This document shows positions 29,930 to 40,166 of a DNA stretch of 58,283 nt, one piece after another. Source of the stretch: an uncultured Bacteroidota bacterium. Its GTDB lineage: Bacteria > Bacteroidota > Bacteroidia > Flavobacteriales > Flavobacteriaceae. The stretch covers positions 1-58,283 of the forward strand of contig CABXBH010000006.1 in assembly GCA_902510415.1 (NCBI GenBank), in the 5' to 3' direction. How positions within the stretch are numbered: position 1 is the first letter of the stretch; every line of letters begins with the position of its first letter. The translations under genes and the position numbers were made by a program. Below the pieces are notes generated by a model. It made no database searches. It saw only the letters and a list, made by a program, of their open reading frames with translations, and was not told where the DNA came from.

Positions 29930-30817
29930 ATGAAAAAAGTTCTATTTGCTATAATTCTTCTAGTTAGTTTTAATTTGTTTTCACAAGAATTTCAAGGCCA
30001 GGCATTTTATAAAACTCAAACTGCTATGGATTTTGGGTCTTGGGGAGACAGAATGTCTGCTGAGCAAAAGAAAAACATGAAAGAAAGAATGAAGCCTTTT
30101 CTAGAGCCTGTTTATATTTTAACTTTTGACAAGACTAAATCCATTTATAAACAAGAGGAGAGATTAGATGCTCCTGGTAGTGGTGGAGGAAGAAATTGGG
30201 GAAAGATGATGTCATCTGCCGGAGGACCTATTTATAAGGATGTAGTTTCAAAAAAATCCCTTCAAAGTACAGAATTTATGGGTAAAAAGTTCTTAGTTTC
30301 TAATAACCAGGATAATACCAAATGGGTAATGCAAAAAGAACAAAAAATGATAGGAAACTATTTATGTTTTAAAGCAACCGCTCAGATTCAGAAGCCAAAA
30401 ACAATGACTAGTGTTTGGAGAAATTCGGAAAAGGAATCAAAAAAAAGTAATGATAAAGCAACTGATAAAACTTCCGTAGATACCCAAACAAATACAAAAA
30501 CAGAAAAGCTTGATGAGGTTGTTATAAATGCAGAAATTGAGACTATTACTGCTTGGTATACCCCTCAAATTCCTGTTAGTCATGGTCCAGCAGAGTACGG
30601 TGGACTTCCAGGACTAATTTTAGAATTGACAACAGAGAGCACGGTAATGTTATGTACTAAAGTTGTAATGAATCCTGAAAAAAGAATAGAAATATCTGCA
30701 CCTACAAAAGGGGAATTTGTCACAAAAAATGAATTTGAAAATATTGTTGAAGTAAAGGTCAAGGAAATGAGAGATATGTGGAGAGGTGGAAGATCTAAGT
30801 CAATAAGAAAAAACTAA
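29930..30817 (+). CDS. GLPGLI family exported protein
   Basis: A 295-residue protein with a signal peptide (about residues 1-19, ending LFSQ). It carries the family's name motif GLPGLI at 225-230 within EYGGLPGLILEL, preceded by the typical AWYTPQIPVSHGPAEYG segment, in part WYTPQIPVSHGP. A Lys/Ser/Thr-rich low-complexity insert lies at about 165-190. GLPGLI proteins are Bacteroidota-specific, of unknown function, and usually sit next to a carboxypeptidase-regulatory outer-membrane barrel. Here an AlkB-type monooxygenase lies between them, 9 bases downstream. Confidence 0.9.
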   Translation: MKKVLFAIILLVSFNLFSQEFQGQAFYKTQTAMDFGSWGDRMSAEQKKNMKERMKPFLEPVYILTFDKTKSIYKQEERLDAPGSGGGRNWGKMMSSAGGPIYKDVVSKKSLQSTEFMGKKFLVSNNQDNTKWVMQKEQKMIGNYLCFKATAQIQKPKTMTSVWRNSEKESKKSNDKATDKTSVDTQTNTKTEKLDEVVINAEIETITAWYTPQIPVSHGPAEYGGLPGLILELTTESTVMLCTKVVMNPEKRIEISAPTKGEFVTKNEFENIVEVKVKEMRDMWRGGRSKSIRKN

Positions 30818-30826
30818 AATATAATT

Positions 30827-31921
30827 ATGCACAATAGCTCCACAAAGTGGTTTAATAGTTTTTTATTTAGTGACTTTAAGTATTTAATGGCATATTCTAT
30901 TCCTTTTTCTGCATTAATTGGTTTCTACTTTGAAGGATACTATTTGTTTATAACACCCCTGTATATATTTATTACAATACCTTTCATAGAAATCATACTT
31001 ACATTTTTTAAGATAGATGAAATGGAAACTGCAAGACAAAACAAATCTGTTCATTGGATTTTTGATATAATGTTGTATCTAAATATTCCTCTTGTTTTTG
31101 GGTTATTAACTTATGCATTGACAAAAGTTATAAATTATGAATTATTATCAATAGAATTCTTGGGAGCCATAATTTCTATGGGTTTAGTTGTGGTATCAAA
31201 CGGTATTAATGTTGCCCATGAGTTATGTCATAGAACTAAAACATTTGAAAGATTTTTGGGCAAATTTCTTTTAATTCCTTCTCTCTATATGCACTTTTAT
31301 TTAGAACATAATTATGGTCATCATTTAAATGTTGCTACTAAAGATGATGCTGTTACAGCAAAATATAATCAACCTTTGTATTCTTTTTGGATAAGTGCAA
31401 TAAGAGGAGAGCTTTTAGGGGCAATTAAGATTCAGAAAATAAGGCTGAATAAACAAAATATTTCTTTTTTTTCAATTTATAATGATATGTTTTGGTATTC
31501 AATTATTCAATTAATATATCTATTGATTGTATTTATCGTTTTTTCTGTTAACGGTTTAATTCTTACTGTGCTAGTTGCTCTTTTTTCTATTTTAATGTTT
31601 GAGTGTGTAAACTATATTGAACATTATGGCTTGTTAAGAAAAAAATTAGAATCTGGAAGGTATGAAAGGGTTCAAGCAAAACATTCATGGAATTCCAATC
31701 ACATTTTAGGCAGAATAGTGCTTTATGAACTTACAAGACATAGTGATCATCATAGAATTGCAGAGACTAAGTTCCAAAATTTAAAATCAATTGAGGAATC
31801 ACCACAATTACCCTTTGGATATCCTACTAGTATTTTATTGTCTTTTATCCCTGTATTATGGTTCAAATTGATGAATCCTAGAGTTCCAAAAGAAATGTAT
31901 CAATTATCACTAAAAAATTAA
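30827..31921 (+). CDS. AlkB-type integral-membrane non-heme diiron monooxygenase
   Basis: Membrane enzyme of 364 residues with about six hydrophobic segments. All four alkane-hydroxylase histidine motifs are present in order: HELCH (131-135), EHNYGHH (160-166), NYIEHYG (262-268) and RHSDHH (304-309), matching AlkB of Pseudomonas closely in spacing. Family members insert one oxygen atom at the end of an alkane or a related alkyl chain, needing rubredoxin or ferredoxin electrons; no such partner is in this window. Xylene monooxygenase and fatty-acid hydroxylases share the fold, so the substrate is open. It is 9 bases after the GLPGLI gene and 4 bases before the outer-membrane barrel gene. Confidence 0.88.
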   Translation: MHNSSTKWFNSFLFSDFKYLMAYSIPFSALIGFYFEGYYLFITPLYIFITIPFIEIILTFFKIDEMETARQNKSVHWIFDIMLYLNIPLVFGLLTYALTKVINYELLSIEFLGAIISMGLVVVSNGINVAHELCHRTKTFERFLGKFLLIPSLYMHFYLEHNYGHHLNVATKDDAVTAKYNQPLYSFWISAIRGELLGAIKIQKIRLNKQNISFFSIYNDMFWYSIIQLIYLLIVFIVFSVNGLILTVLVALFSILMFECVNYIEHYGLLRKKLESGRYERVQAKHSWNSNHILGRIVLYELTRHSDHHRIAETKFQNLKSIEESPQLPFGYPTSILLSFIPVLWFKLMNPRVPKEMYQLSLKN

Positions 31922-31925
31922 AAAA

Positions 31926-34676
31926 ATGAAAAAACAACTTCTACTATTATTTCTATTTTCATTTACAATTATCCATTCTCAAATTAAAATGAGCGGTAAA
32001 GTAACCGACAGTATTGGATCTCCTCTTGAATTGGCAAATATAATTTTAATCGACTCTGAATCTAATACTTTAGAGACCTTCGCTATGTCGGATAATGAGG
32101 GGAATTATAGATTATCATTAAAAAAGAATAGCTCATATAATCTTCAGGTAAGTTATATTGGAATGGCTACTTTTTCACAGATGTTTAAGACTAGTGAAAA
32201 TGATATTGTTAAGGATTTTTCGTTAAGACAAGACAATCAACTTGATGCAGTTGAATTAATTTATGAAATGCCGGTTGTTGTAAGCGGAGATACACTTGTA
32301 TATGACGCTGATTCTTTTAAAACTGGTACTGAAAGAAAATTAGAAGATGTCTTAAAAAACTTACCAGGTGTTGAAATTAACGATGATGGTGAAATTGAAG
32401 TTGAGGGGAAAGCTGTCACAAAAATTATGGTTGAAGGAAAAGACTTTTTTGACGGAGACTCTAAAATTGCTTCCAAGAATATTCCTTCAAACGCTGTTGA
32501 TAAGGTTCAAATTTTAAAGAATTATGCAGAAGTTGGTCAACTTAGTTCAGTACAAAATAATCAAGATAATATTGCCATTAATATTAAGTTAAAAAAAGGA
32601 AAAGATAAATTTTGGTTTGGGAATATACTTGCAGGTGTAGGTGAATCACCTGGTGATACACAAAATCAAAATCTGGACCTGCATATTTTTCAGCCTAAGT
32701 TGTTCTATTACAGTCCAAATTATAGTATTAATGTAATAGGCGATTTAAATAATATTGGTGAACAGGCATTTACAAGAAGAGATTATTGGAATTTTTCGGG
32801 AGGATTTAATAGACCAAGTGGAAAAAGTGGTACTAATATTTCGCTTGGGAATAATAATTTGAGTTTTTTACAGCTTCAAAATAACAGAGCAAAAGACATA
32901 AATACAGAGTTTGTAGCTATAAATTCAAGTTTCTCACCCTCGAAAAAAATTGACTATTCAGCTTTTCTTATTTTGACAAATAGTGAAACAGAGATTCAGC
33001 AGAATAACACCACTCAATATGTTGGGTTAACACAAGATATTCCAGATGAGAATACACAAACAAATACTACACAAATTAGTGAGCTAGGTATTGGTAAATT
33101 TTCATTGAAATATAATCCTAATGTTAACAATCAGCTTGACTATGAGGTGTTAGGTAGATTAACTAACGAAAATCAAGATCAAAATTATTTATCATCAGTA
33201 ATTGGTGAAATAGATCAGGTAGATAAAGCCGAAACTTATAGCATAAATCAAAATTTGAATTATTACTACACTTTAGATGAGAAAAATATTTTTGCATTAG
33301 AGGCGCAGCATCTTTTAAAAGATGAAGATCCTTTTTATAATGCTATTTTAGAAAATAATAATAACTATCAAATTACTGCTTCTGGTCTAGGGTTAGATAA
33401 TTCACTTCCTTATTATAACATTGCTCAAGAAAAAAGAGTAAAATCGAATCAATTAGATGCAAAAGTTGATTATTGGAATATCCTAAATATAAAAAGTGAT
33501 ATCAATCTTACAGTTGGAACAATTTATAGTAATCAAAAATTTGATTCAGAAATTTTCCAGTTTCTTTCTGACTCTAGTGAAAATATATTTAATCCAACCC
33601 CACTAGTAAATGATGGTTTGGATTATAATGAGGTTAACTACCTATTCAATGATATTTATTTGGGACTTCACTACAGATTAAAAACTGGTAAATTTACCAT
33701 AAGCCCAGGGTTTACAGCTCATGCATATAATTCTGAAAATAATCAGTATGATTCTGTTGATTTTAGAAGTTCATATAAAAAATCTTTTTTCAAATTACTA
33801 CCGGATTTTAATATGATTATTCAGCTAAAAGATAGCGAATCAATTAGGCTTAATTACGCGATGAGAACACAATTTACTGATGTTACAAAAATTGCACGGG
33901 GTTTAGTTTTAAATAATTACAATTCAATTTTTAGTGGAGCTCAAGATTTGCAAAATGCTATATCTCATAACATAAGTTTAAATTATTATAGTTTTAATCT
34001 TTTTAACTATACCAATGTATATGCTGGAGTTAATTATAATAAGTCAATTGATCAAATAAGAAATTTGACAAGTTTTGAAAGTGTAATTGCAACTAGTAGA
34101 CCTTTTAATTCAGGTTTCGCTGATGAAAATTTATCATTCTATGGAAGATATCAAAGATCCTTTGGAAAAATAAGAGGAACTGCTGGCTCAAATTTTAATT
34201 TTTCAAAATTTAATCAGTACATAAGAGATACTTCAAGCCCAAGTTTAAGTGAATCTTTTTCTCAGAATTACAATGCATCTATCAGGACACTTTTCAAGAA
34301 TGCGCCTAATATTGAAGCTGGTATGAAGTATACTATTAGTGAAACTAATATAGGGGATTTAGAAACAAAATATTTTACTGAAAGTCCGTTTTTAGAAATC
34401 GATGCACTAATATTAAAATCGTTTACTTTCAGAACTAATTATTCCGTTACTAATTTTAAAGACCAAAATTCTCTTATAAATAACTACGAGTTCTTTGATG
34501 CTGCAGTTTCATACAGAAAAAATAAAGATAGTAAATGGGAATTTGAATTAAGAGCGACTAACCTTTTGGACACAAAATCTCAAAGTCAATCAAATGTTTC
34601 AAATATATCGGTAAGTACCAATGAATATTTTATTCAGCCAAGATTTGTAACATTAAGGCTGATTTACAGTCTGTAA
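31926..34676 (+). CDS. Outer-membrane beta-barrel protein with carboxypeptidase-regulatory-like domain
   Basis: A 916-residue TonB-receptor-like protein. A signal peptide (residues 1-18, ending IIHSQ) is followed by a carboxypeptidase-D regulatory-like beta domain (KMSGKVTDSIGSPLELANIIL, in part GKVTDSIGSPLELANI) at about 22-105. A plug-like segment comes next (GTERKLEDVLKNLPGVEIND, in part EDVLKNLPGVEI). From about residue 215 there are many amphipathic strands ending in FVTLRLIYSL, the barrel-closing end. No TonB box was identified. It is the third gene of a unit with the GLPGLI and AlkB genes, so it is the candidate outer-membrane port or scaffold for the same process. Confidence 0.88.
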   Translation: MKKQLLLLFLFSFTIIHSQIKMSGKVTDSIGSPLELANIILIDSESNTLETFAMSDNEGNYRLSLKKNSSYNLQVSYIGMATFSQMFKTSENDIVKDFSLRQDNQLDAVELIYEMPVVVSGDTLVYDADSFKTGTERKLEDVLKNLPGVEINDDGEIEVEGKAVTKIMVEGKDFFDGDSKIASKNIPSNAVDKVQILKNYAEVGQLSSVQNNQDNIAINIKLKKGKDKFWFGNILAGVGESPGDTQNQNLDLHIFQPKLFYYSPNYSINVIGDLNNIGEQAFTRRDYWNFSGGFNRPSGKSGTNISLGNNNLSFLQLQNNRAKDINTEFVAINSSFSPSKKIDYSAFLILTNSETEIQQNNTTQYVGLTQDIPDENTQTNTTQISELGIGKFSLKYNPNVNNQLDYEVLGRLTNENQDQNYLSSVIGEIDQVDKAETYSINQNLNYYYTLDEKNIFALEAQHLLKDEDPFYNAILENNNNYQITASGLGLDNSLPYYNIAQEKRVKSNQLDAKVDYWNILNIKSDINLTVGTIYSNQKFDSEIFQFLSDSSENIFNPTPLVNDGLDYNEVNYLFNDIYLGLHYRLKTGKFTISPGFTAHAYNSENNQYDSVDFRSSYKKSFFKLLPDFNMIIQLKDSESIRLNYAMRTQFTDVTKIARGLVLNNYNSIFSGAQDLQNAISHNISLNYYSFNLFNYTNVYAGVNYNKSIDQIRNLTSFESVIATSRPFNSGFADENLSFYGRYQRSFGKIRGTAGSNFNFSKFNQYIRDTSSPSLSESFSQNYNASIRTLFKNAPNIEAGMKYTISETNIGDLETKYFTESPFLEIDALILKSFTFRTNYSVTNFKDQNSLINNYEFFDAAVSYRKNKDSKWEFELRATNLLDTKSQSQSNVSNISVSTNEYFIQPRFVTLRLIYSL

Positions 34677-34731
34677 ATTTTATCAATTATTCTTTTTTTA
34701 ATTAAAGAAAAAGTTTTTCTTTATAGATATG

Positions 34732-34776
34732 AATTATCTATGCAACCTGTTTTGAGTAGATAATTTCTTTTTTTTT
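34732..34776 (+). terminator. Terminator-like hairpin abutting ilvD, possible attenuator
   Basis: AATTATCTA (34732-34740) pairs with TAGATAATT (34757-34765) around a 16-base loop and runs into TTTCTTTTTTTTT, ending 6 bases before the ilvD ATG. The simplest reading is a terminator for the upstream outer-membrane gene. However, ATAGATA (34723-34729) can pair with TATCTAT (34735-34741), using the same arm, so an alternative antiterminator fold exists. No leader peptide rich in Ile, Leu or Val was found. Confidence 0.65.
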
Positions 34777-34782
34777 AATAAA

Positions 34783-36465
34783 ATGAAGAAGTTAAATAAG
34801 TATAGTAGTATTATTACTCAGGATAATTCACAGCCTGCAGCTCAAGCCATGCTTTATGCAATTGGTTTTACTGATGATGATTTTAATAAGCCTTTAATTG
34901 GTATTGCTAGCACTGGATATGAAGGCAATCCTTGTAATATGCACTTAAATAATCTTGCTAAAGATGTTAAGAAGGGGGTAAATTCAGTTGATTTTGTAGG
35001 TTTAATTTTCAATACAATTGGAGTTAGTGATGGGATTTCTATGGGAACTCCTGGCATGAGATATTCATTACCTTCAAGAGATATTATTGCAGACTCTGTT
35101 GAAACGGTTGTTCAGGCTATGAGTTATGATGGTTTAATCACAGTCGTAGGATGTGATAAAAATATGCCTGGAGCACTAATGGGAATGATTCGTTTGAACA
35201 GACCTTCAATATTACTTTATGGCGGCACAATAGATTCAGGCTGTCATAAAAATAAAAAATTAGATATAGTATCAGCTTTCGAAGCATGGGGTGGAAAGGT
35301 GTCTGGTAAAATTGATTCAAAAGAATATAAAGAAATTATCAAGAAATCTTGTCCAGGCTCTGGAGCTTGTGGAGGTATGTACACTGCTAATACGATGGCA
35401 TCTGCAATTGAAGCCCTTGGTATGTCTTTACCTTTTTCTTCGTCAATACCTGCAAATGATAATAAACGAAATACTGTTTCTATTGAAACAGGTAAAATGA
35501 TGAGGAAATTAATTGAATTAGATATTAAACCTCTTGATGTAATTAATAAAAAATCTCTTGAAAATGCTATTACAACAGTAGTTGCACTCGGTGGGTCAAC
35601 AAATGCAGTTTTACATTTTTTAGCAATTGCTAGGGCAGCAAAAATTGATTTTACTTTGGATGATTTTCATAGAATAAGTGAAAAAACTCCGTTTATTGCT
35701 GATTTAAAACCAAGTGGAAAATATTTAATGGAAGATTTGCATGAAATTGGGGGTATTCCAGTTGTACTAAAGTATCTACTTGATAAAGGTTATCTACATG
35801 GAGAATGTATGACCGTAACTGGAAAATCTTTAGAGGAAAATCTTAGTGAAGTTAGTCAGCTTAATTTTGAACAAGATGTTATTAGAAAAGTTGAAGATCC
35901 AATTAAAGCAACTGGGCATATTAGAATTTTATATGGGAATCTTGCAAGTGAAGGAAGTGTTGCTAAAATAACAGGTAAAGAGGGGCTGTTTTTTAAAGGA
36001 AAAGCAAATGTTTTTGATTCTGAAAAAGAAGCAAATTTTGGTATTAAAAATGGATATGTTCAAAAAGGAGACGTTATTGTGATAAGGTATGTTGGACCAA
36101 AAGGAGGACCCGGGATGCCTGAAATGCTTAAGCCCACTGCTGGAATTATGGGAGCTGGTTTAGGAAAAGATGTGGCATTAATAACTGACGGTAGATTTTC
36201 TGGAGGTACTCATGGTTTTGTGGTTGGACATATTACACCTGAAGCTCAAATTGGAGGTGTAATTGCACTTGTAAAAAATGGTGATGAAATTTCTATAGAT
36301 GCAGAAAAAAATACAATAAGTTTAAATATTTCTGAACAAGAATTAAGTAAAAGAAAAATAAATTGGAAAAAACCATCTTTAAATGCTGATAGTGGTTCAT
36401 TGTATAAATATGCTAATGTTGTTTCTTCTGCATCAAAAGGATGTGTAACAGATGAATTTAATTAA
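34783..36465 (+). CDS. ilvD: Dihydroxy-acid dehydratase
   Basis: Fe-S dehydratase of isoleucine and valine synthesis that converts dihydroxy acids to 2-oxo acids. The 560-residue protein has the three cluster cysteines Cys51 (GNPCNMH), Cys124 (GCDKNMPG) and Cys196 ([13 protein letters not shown]), plus GGSTNAVLH and the C-terminal [13 protein letters not shown] segment. It is the first gene of ilvD-ilvB-ilvN-ilvC-ilvA and lies 6 bases before ilvB. The 5' leader is extremely short and directly follows a terminator-like hairpin. Confidence 0.97.
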   Translation: MKKLNKYSSIITQDNSQPAAQAMLYAIGFTDDDFNKPLIGIASTGYEGNPCNMHLNNLAKDVKKGVNSVDFVGLIFNTIGVSDGISMGTPGMRYSLPSRDIIADSVETVVQAMSYDGLITVVGCDKNMPGALMGMIRLNRPSILLYGGTIDSGCHKNKKLDIVSAFEAWGGKVSGKIDSKEYKEIIKKSCPGSGACGGMYTANTMASAIEALGMSLPFSSSIPANDNKRNTVSIETGKMMRKLIELDIKPLDVINKKSLENAITTVVALGGSTNAVLHFLAIARAAKIDFTLDDFHRISEKTPFIADLKPSGKYLMEDLHEIGGIPVVLKYLLDKGYLHGECMTVTGKSLEENLSEVSQLNFEQDVIRKVEDPIKATGHIRILYGNLASEGSVAKITGKEGLFFKGKANVFDSEKEANFGIKNGYVQKGDVIVIRYVGPKGGPGMPEMLKPTAGIMGAGLGKDVALITDGRFSGGTHGFVVGHITPEAQIGGVIALVKNGDEISIDAEKNTISLNISEQELSKRKINWKKPSLNADSGSLYKYANVVSSASKGCVTDEFN

Positions 36466-36471
36466 ATTATT

Positions 36472-38160
36472 ATGTCTAAAATTACTGGAAGCGAAGCTAT
36501 AATTAAATGTCTTTTAGAAGAAGGAGTTGATATTATTTATGGATATCCTGGTGGAGCAATAATGCCAGTCTACGATGAATTGTATAAGTATCAAGATAAA
36601 ATTTATCATGTATTAACAAGACATGAACAGGGTGCGACTCATTCTGCACAAGGCTTTGCTAGAATTTCTGGTCGAGTTGGTGTTGCTATAGCAACTTCAG
36701 GTCCGGGTGCTACAAATTTAGTAACTGGTTTAGCGGATGCACAAATTGATTCAACTCCTATGATATGCATAACAGGACAAGTTAGTTCTCATCTTTTAGG
36801 TAGTGATGCGTTTCAAGAAACAGATATTATTGGAATTTCTACTCCAATCACAAAATGGAATTATCAAATAACTAAAGCTTCAGAAATACCTGAAATTTTT
36901 GCTAAAGCTTTTTACATTGCAAAAAGTGGTAGACCAGGACCAGTTTTAATTGATATTACAAAGGATGCACAGTTTGAAAAATTCAACTTTTCATACAGAA
37001 AAGTTGATGGAATCAGGAGTTATACTGCTGTCCCAAAAATTGATATGAATAGCATAAAATTAGCTGCAAATTTAATAAATAATGCAAAGAAACCATTAAT
37101 TGTTTGGGGTCAGGGTATTATTTTAGGAAATGCAGAAGAGCAGTTAATTGAATTTGTTGAAAGGTCAGGGATTCCTGCAGCATGGACTATTCTAGGGGCT
37201 TCTGCAATACCAACTGCTCATCCTTTAAATGTTGGAATGCTTGGCATGCACGGAAATTATGCTCCAAACATATTAACCAATCAATGTGATGTTTTAATAG
37301 CAATTGGAATGAGGTTCGATGATAGAGTCACTGGAGATGTTACTAGATATGCAAAACAAGCTAAGGTTATTCATTTTGAAATAGATCCTGCTGAAGTAAA
37401 TAAAAATATTGAGGCTGATATTGCTGTTTTAGGAGATGCTAAAGAATCATTAACAGAAATATTAAAAATGATTAATCAAAATTCTCATGAAAAATGGCAT
37501 GGAGAGTTTAAAAAGCTTTATGAACTAGAATACGAAAAAGTAATTCATCAAGAATTAAATCCTTCAAAAAAAGGGCTAACAATGGGGGAAGTTATAAAAC
37601 AAATTAATGAAGAGACAAAAGGAGATGCTGCGATTGTTTCCGATGTGGGACAACACCAAATGATAGCATGTAGGTATTCAAACTTTAAAAAATCTAAAAG
37701 CAATATAACATCTGGAGGATTAGGAACTATGGGTTTTGCATTACCAGCTGCAATTGGTGCTAAAATGGCATGTCCTGATAGAGAGGTGGTTGCTGTTATT
37801 GGCGATGGAGGGTATCAAATGACAATTCAAGAGTTAGGAACAGTTTTTCAGACTAAAGCAGCTGTTAAAATAGTTGTTTTAAACAATGGTTTTTTAGGAA
37901 TGGTAAGACAATGGCAACAACTATTTTTTGATAAAAGATATGCATCTACCGAAATGGTAAACCCTGATTTTGTTAAGATTGCTGAAGGTTATTTTATAAA
38001 AGCTAGAAAAGTCACTGAAAGAAAAGATTTGGCTGATGCTGTAAAGGAAATGATTAAATCAGATGAGCCTTATTTTTTAGAAGTAGCTGTTGAAAAGGAA
38101 AATAATGTTTTCCCAATGATAACTACCGGGTCTTCTGTTTCCGAAATAAGATTAAGTTAA
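36472..38160 (+). CDS. ilvB: Acetolactate synthase large (catalytic) subunit
   Basis: Thiamine-diphosphate enzyme that condenses pyruvate with pyruvate or 2-oxobutyrate, the first common step of Ile/Val/Leu synthesis. In 562 residues it shows YGYPGGAIMPVYDEL, the ThDP-activating Glu in RHEQGATHSAQGFAR, FQETDIIG, and the metal/ThDP motif GDGGYQMTIQEL ending at the flexible NNGFLGMVRQWQ segment. All are diagnostic of AHAS rather than of catabolic ALS. It is 4 bases before its regulatory subunit. Confidence 0.97.
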   Translation: MSKITGSEAIIKCLLEEGVDIIYGYPGGAIMPVYDELYKYQDKIYHVLTRHEQGATHSAQGFARISGRVGVAIATSGPGATNLVTGLADAQIDSTPMICITGQVSSHLLGSDAFQETDIIGISTPITKWNYQITKASEIPEIFAKAFYIAKSGRPGPVLIDITKDAQFEKFNFSYRKVDGIRSYTAVPKIDMNSIKLAANLINNAKKPLIVWGQGIILGNAEEQLIEFVERSGIPAAWTILGASAIPTAHPLNVGMLGMHGNYAPNILTNQCDVLIAIGMRFDDRVTGDVTRYAKQAKVIHFEIDPAEVNKNIEADIAVLGDAKESLTEILKMINQNSHEKWHGEFKKLYELEYEKVIHQELNPSKKGLTMGEVIKQINEETKGDAAIVSDVGQHQMIACRYSNFKKSKSNITSGGLGTMGFALPAAIGAKMACPDREVVAVIGDGGYQMTIQELGTVFQTKAAVKIVVLNNGFLGMVRQWQQLFFDKRYASTEMVNPDFVKIAEGYFIKARKVTERKDLADAVKEMIKSDEPYFLEVAVEKENNVFPMITTGSSVSEIRLS

Positions 38161-38164
38161 TACT

Positions 38165-38707
38165 ATGAGTAATAAGAAAAATAAATATACGGTTTCTGTT
38201 TACACAGAAGACAGTGTTGGATTATTGAATAGAATTTCTGCAATATTTCAAAAAAGACACATTAACATTGAAAGTTTTAATTCCTCAATGACAGAAATTG
38301 AAAATGTCCAAAGATGGACTATTCTTGTTTTAACTTCAGAGTCATTAATTGAGAAAATTATAGGGCAAATTAATAAACAGATTGAAGTAATTAAAGCATA
38401 TTATCATACTGATGAAGAAACTATATATCAGGAATCATGTCTATTTAAAATAAAATCATCTTTACTTTTTGATGATAGACAAATTCAAAATATAATAAAG
38501 GAAAGTAATGCCATAATTGTTACTGTAAATCCTGAGTTTTTTGTTATTGAAAAATCTGGAAGAACTCACGAATTAGATGATTTATACAAAAAATTAAATG
38601 ATTACGGCATTTTGCAGTATGTTCGATCAGCTAGAATTGCTGTCACAAAATCACCTTTAATGATTTCTGAAATACTAACCGATTTTAAAAAAAATAAAGA
38701 TGAATAA
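38165..38707 (+). CDS. ilvN: Acetolactate synthase small (regulatory) subunit
   Basis: Regulatory partner of IlvB that gives valine feedback. The 180-residue protein starts with an ACT domain ([20 protein letters not shown], in part [20 protein letters not shown]) and continues into the family's second domain ([20 protein letters not shown] near the end). Its length is like IlvH of E. coli. The end overlaps ilvC by 8 bases, which suggests translational coupling. Confidence 0.93.
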   Translation: MSNKKNKYTVSVYTEDSVGLLNRISAIFQKRHINIESFNSSMTEIENVQRWTILVLTSESLIEKIIGQINKQIEVIKAYYHTDEETIYQESCLFKIKSSLLFDDRQIQNIIKESNAIIVTVNPEFFVIEKSGRTHELDDLYKKLNDYGILQYVRSARIAVTKSPLMISEILTDFKKNKDE

Positions 38708-40166
38708 TTATTTCAATTCACTTAGTGAATCAGAAAAAAACGCTCAATTATCCAAATGTAGGTTTATGAATTTGGATGAATTTAATAAAGGAAATGACAT
38801 TTTAAAAGATAAAAAAATTGTTATAGTAGGATGTGGAGCGCAAGGATTAAATCAAGGACTTAATATGAGAGACTCTGGTCTAGATATTTCATATGCCCTA
38901 CGTGAAAGAGCAATAAGTACAAAAAGGCAATCATTTATAAATGCAAATAGTAATGGTTTTAATATTGGAACATTTAATGACTTAATTCCTAATGCAGATA
39001 TGGTAATAAACTTAACTCCTGATAAGAACCATACTGATGTTGTTAATTCGGTAATGCCATTAATGAAGCAGGATTCTATTCTTTCTTATTCACATGGATT
39101 TAATATAGTTGAGGAAGGGGTTAAAATAAGAGAAGATATTACTGTTATAATGGTTGCGCCAAAATGTCCTGGTACTGAAGTTAGAGAGGAGTTTAAACGA
39201 GGATTTGGTGTGCCAACTCTAATTGCTGTTCATGCAGCAAATGACCCAAATAATATGGGATTAGATTTAGCTAAAGCATATGCATACTCACTAGGATCTC
39301 ATAGAGCAGGTGTATTAGAGTCATCATTTGTAGCTGAAGTTAAGAGTGACTTAATGGGAGAGCAGACCATATTATGTGGTGTGCTACAGACAGCATCAAT
39401 ATTATTGTTTGATAAAATGGTAAGTGAAGGTATTGATAAGAATTTTGCTTCAAAATTAATTCAGAACGGATGGGAAGTTATAACTGAATCATTAAAACAT
39501 GGAGGTATTACAAAGATGATGAACTCACTTTCGGATGTTTCTAAAATAGAGGCAAACAGAATTTCGGACGACCTAAAGGAAATTATGACCCCACTATTTA
39601 AAAAGCATATGAATGATATAATGACCGGTCAATTCTCAAGCGGTATGATGGAGGATTGGGATAATAACGATATTAAGTTGCTATCTTGGAGAGAAGAGAC
39701 GGGAAAGACCGCTTTTGAAAGAACCAAATCTTCTGATAAAGAAATTTCTAACCAGGATTATTTTGATAAAGGAATTACAATGATAGCATTTGTCAAATCT
39801 GGAGTTGAACTTGCATTTGATACGATGGTAAATGCAGGAATCATCGACGAATCTGCATACTATGAATCTTTACATGAACTTCCGCTAATTGCAAATTTAG
39901 TTGCTAGAAAAAAGCTTTATGAGATGAATAGTATTATCTCTGACACGGCTGAATATGGTTGTTATCTATTTGCTAATGATGCTAAGCCTTTATTAAAAGA
40001 TTATATAGATGAATGCAGTATTTCAGTGATAGGAGAAGAATTTAATAATAAAGAAATTGATATAGAATTACTTAAAAAAATTAACTTTGAAATAAGTAAT
40101 CATCCGGTAGAGAAGATTGGCTTGGAGCTAAGAAAATCTATGACAGCGATGAAAAATTTATTTTAG
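38700..40166 (+). CDS. ilvC: Ketol-acid reductoisomerase, class II (long form)
   Basis: NADPH-dependent isomerisation and reduction of acetolactate to dihydroxyisovalerate. At 488 residues it is the long class II enzyme as in E. coli and plants, with a duplicated C-terminal knotted domain, rather than the 330-residue class I. The dinucleotide motif [12 protein letters not shown] is at about 43-54; CALRERA-like [13 protein letters not shown] follows, where Arg and Ser/Lys residues favour [19 protein letters not shown] and [12 protein letters not shown] carry the metal-binding acids. The stop TAG shares one base with the GTG start of ilvA. Confidence 0.95.
   Translation: MNNYFNSLSESEKNAQLSKCRFMNLDEFNKGNDILKDKKIVIVGCGAQGLNQGLNMRDSGLDISYALRERAISTKRQSFINANSNGFNIGTFNDLIPNADMVINLTPDKNHTDVVNSVMPLMKQDSILSYSHGFNIVEEGVKIREDITVIMVAPKCPGTEVREEFKRGFGVPTLIAVHAANDPNNMGLDLAKAYAYSLGSHRAGVLESSFVAEVKSDLMGEQTILCGVLQTASILLFDKMVSEGIDKNFASKLIQNGWEVITESLKHGGITKMMNSLSDVSKIEANRISDDLKEIMTPLFKKHMNDIMTGQFSSGMMEDWDNNDIKLLSWREETGKTAFERTKSSDKEISNQDYFDKGITMIAFVKSGVELAFDTMVNAGIIDESAYYESLHELPLIANLVARKKLYEMNSIISDTAEYGCYLFANDAKPLLKDYIDECSISVIGEEFNNKEIDIELLKKINFEISNHPVEKIGLELRKSMTAMKNLF

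Noticed and set aside
34677-34782. T-box or branched-chain leader peptide before ilvD
   Set aside because: No T-box consensus and no short frame with runs of Ile, Leu or Val codons is present; only the hairpins are supported.
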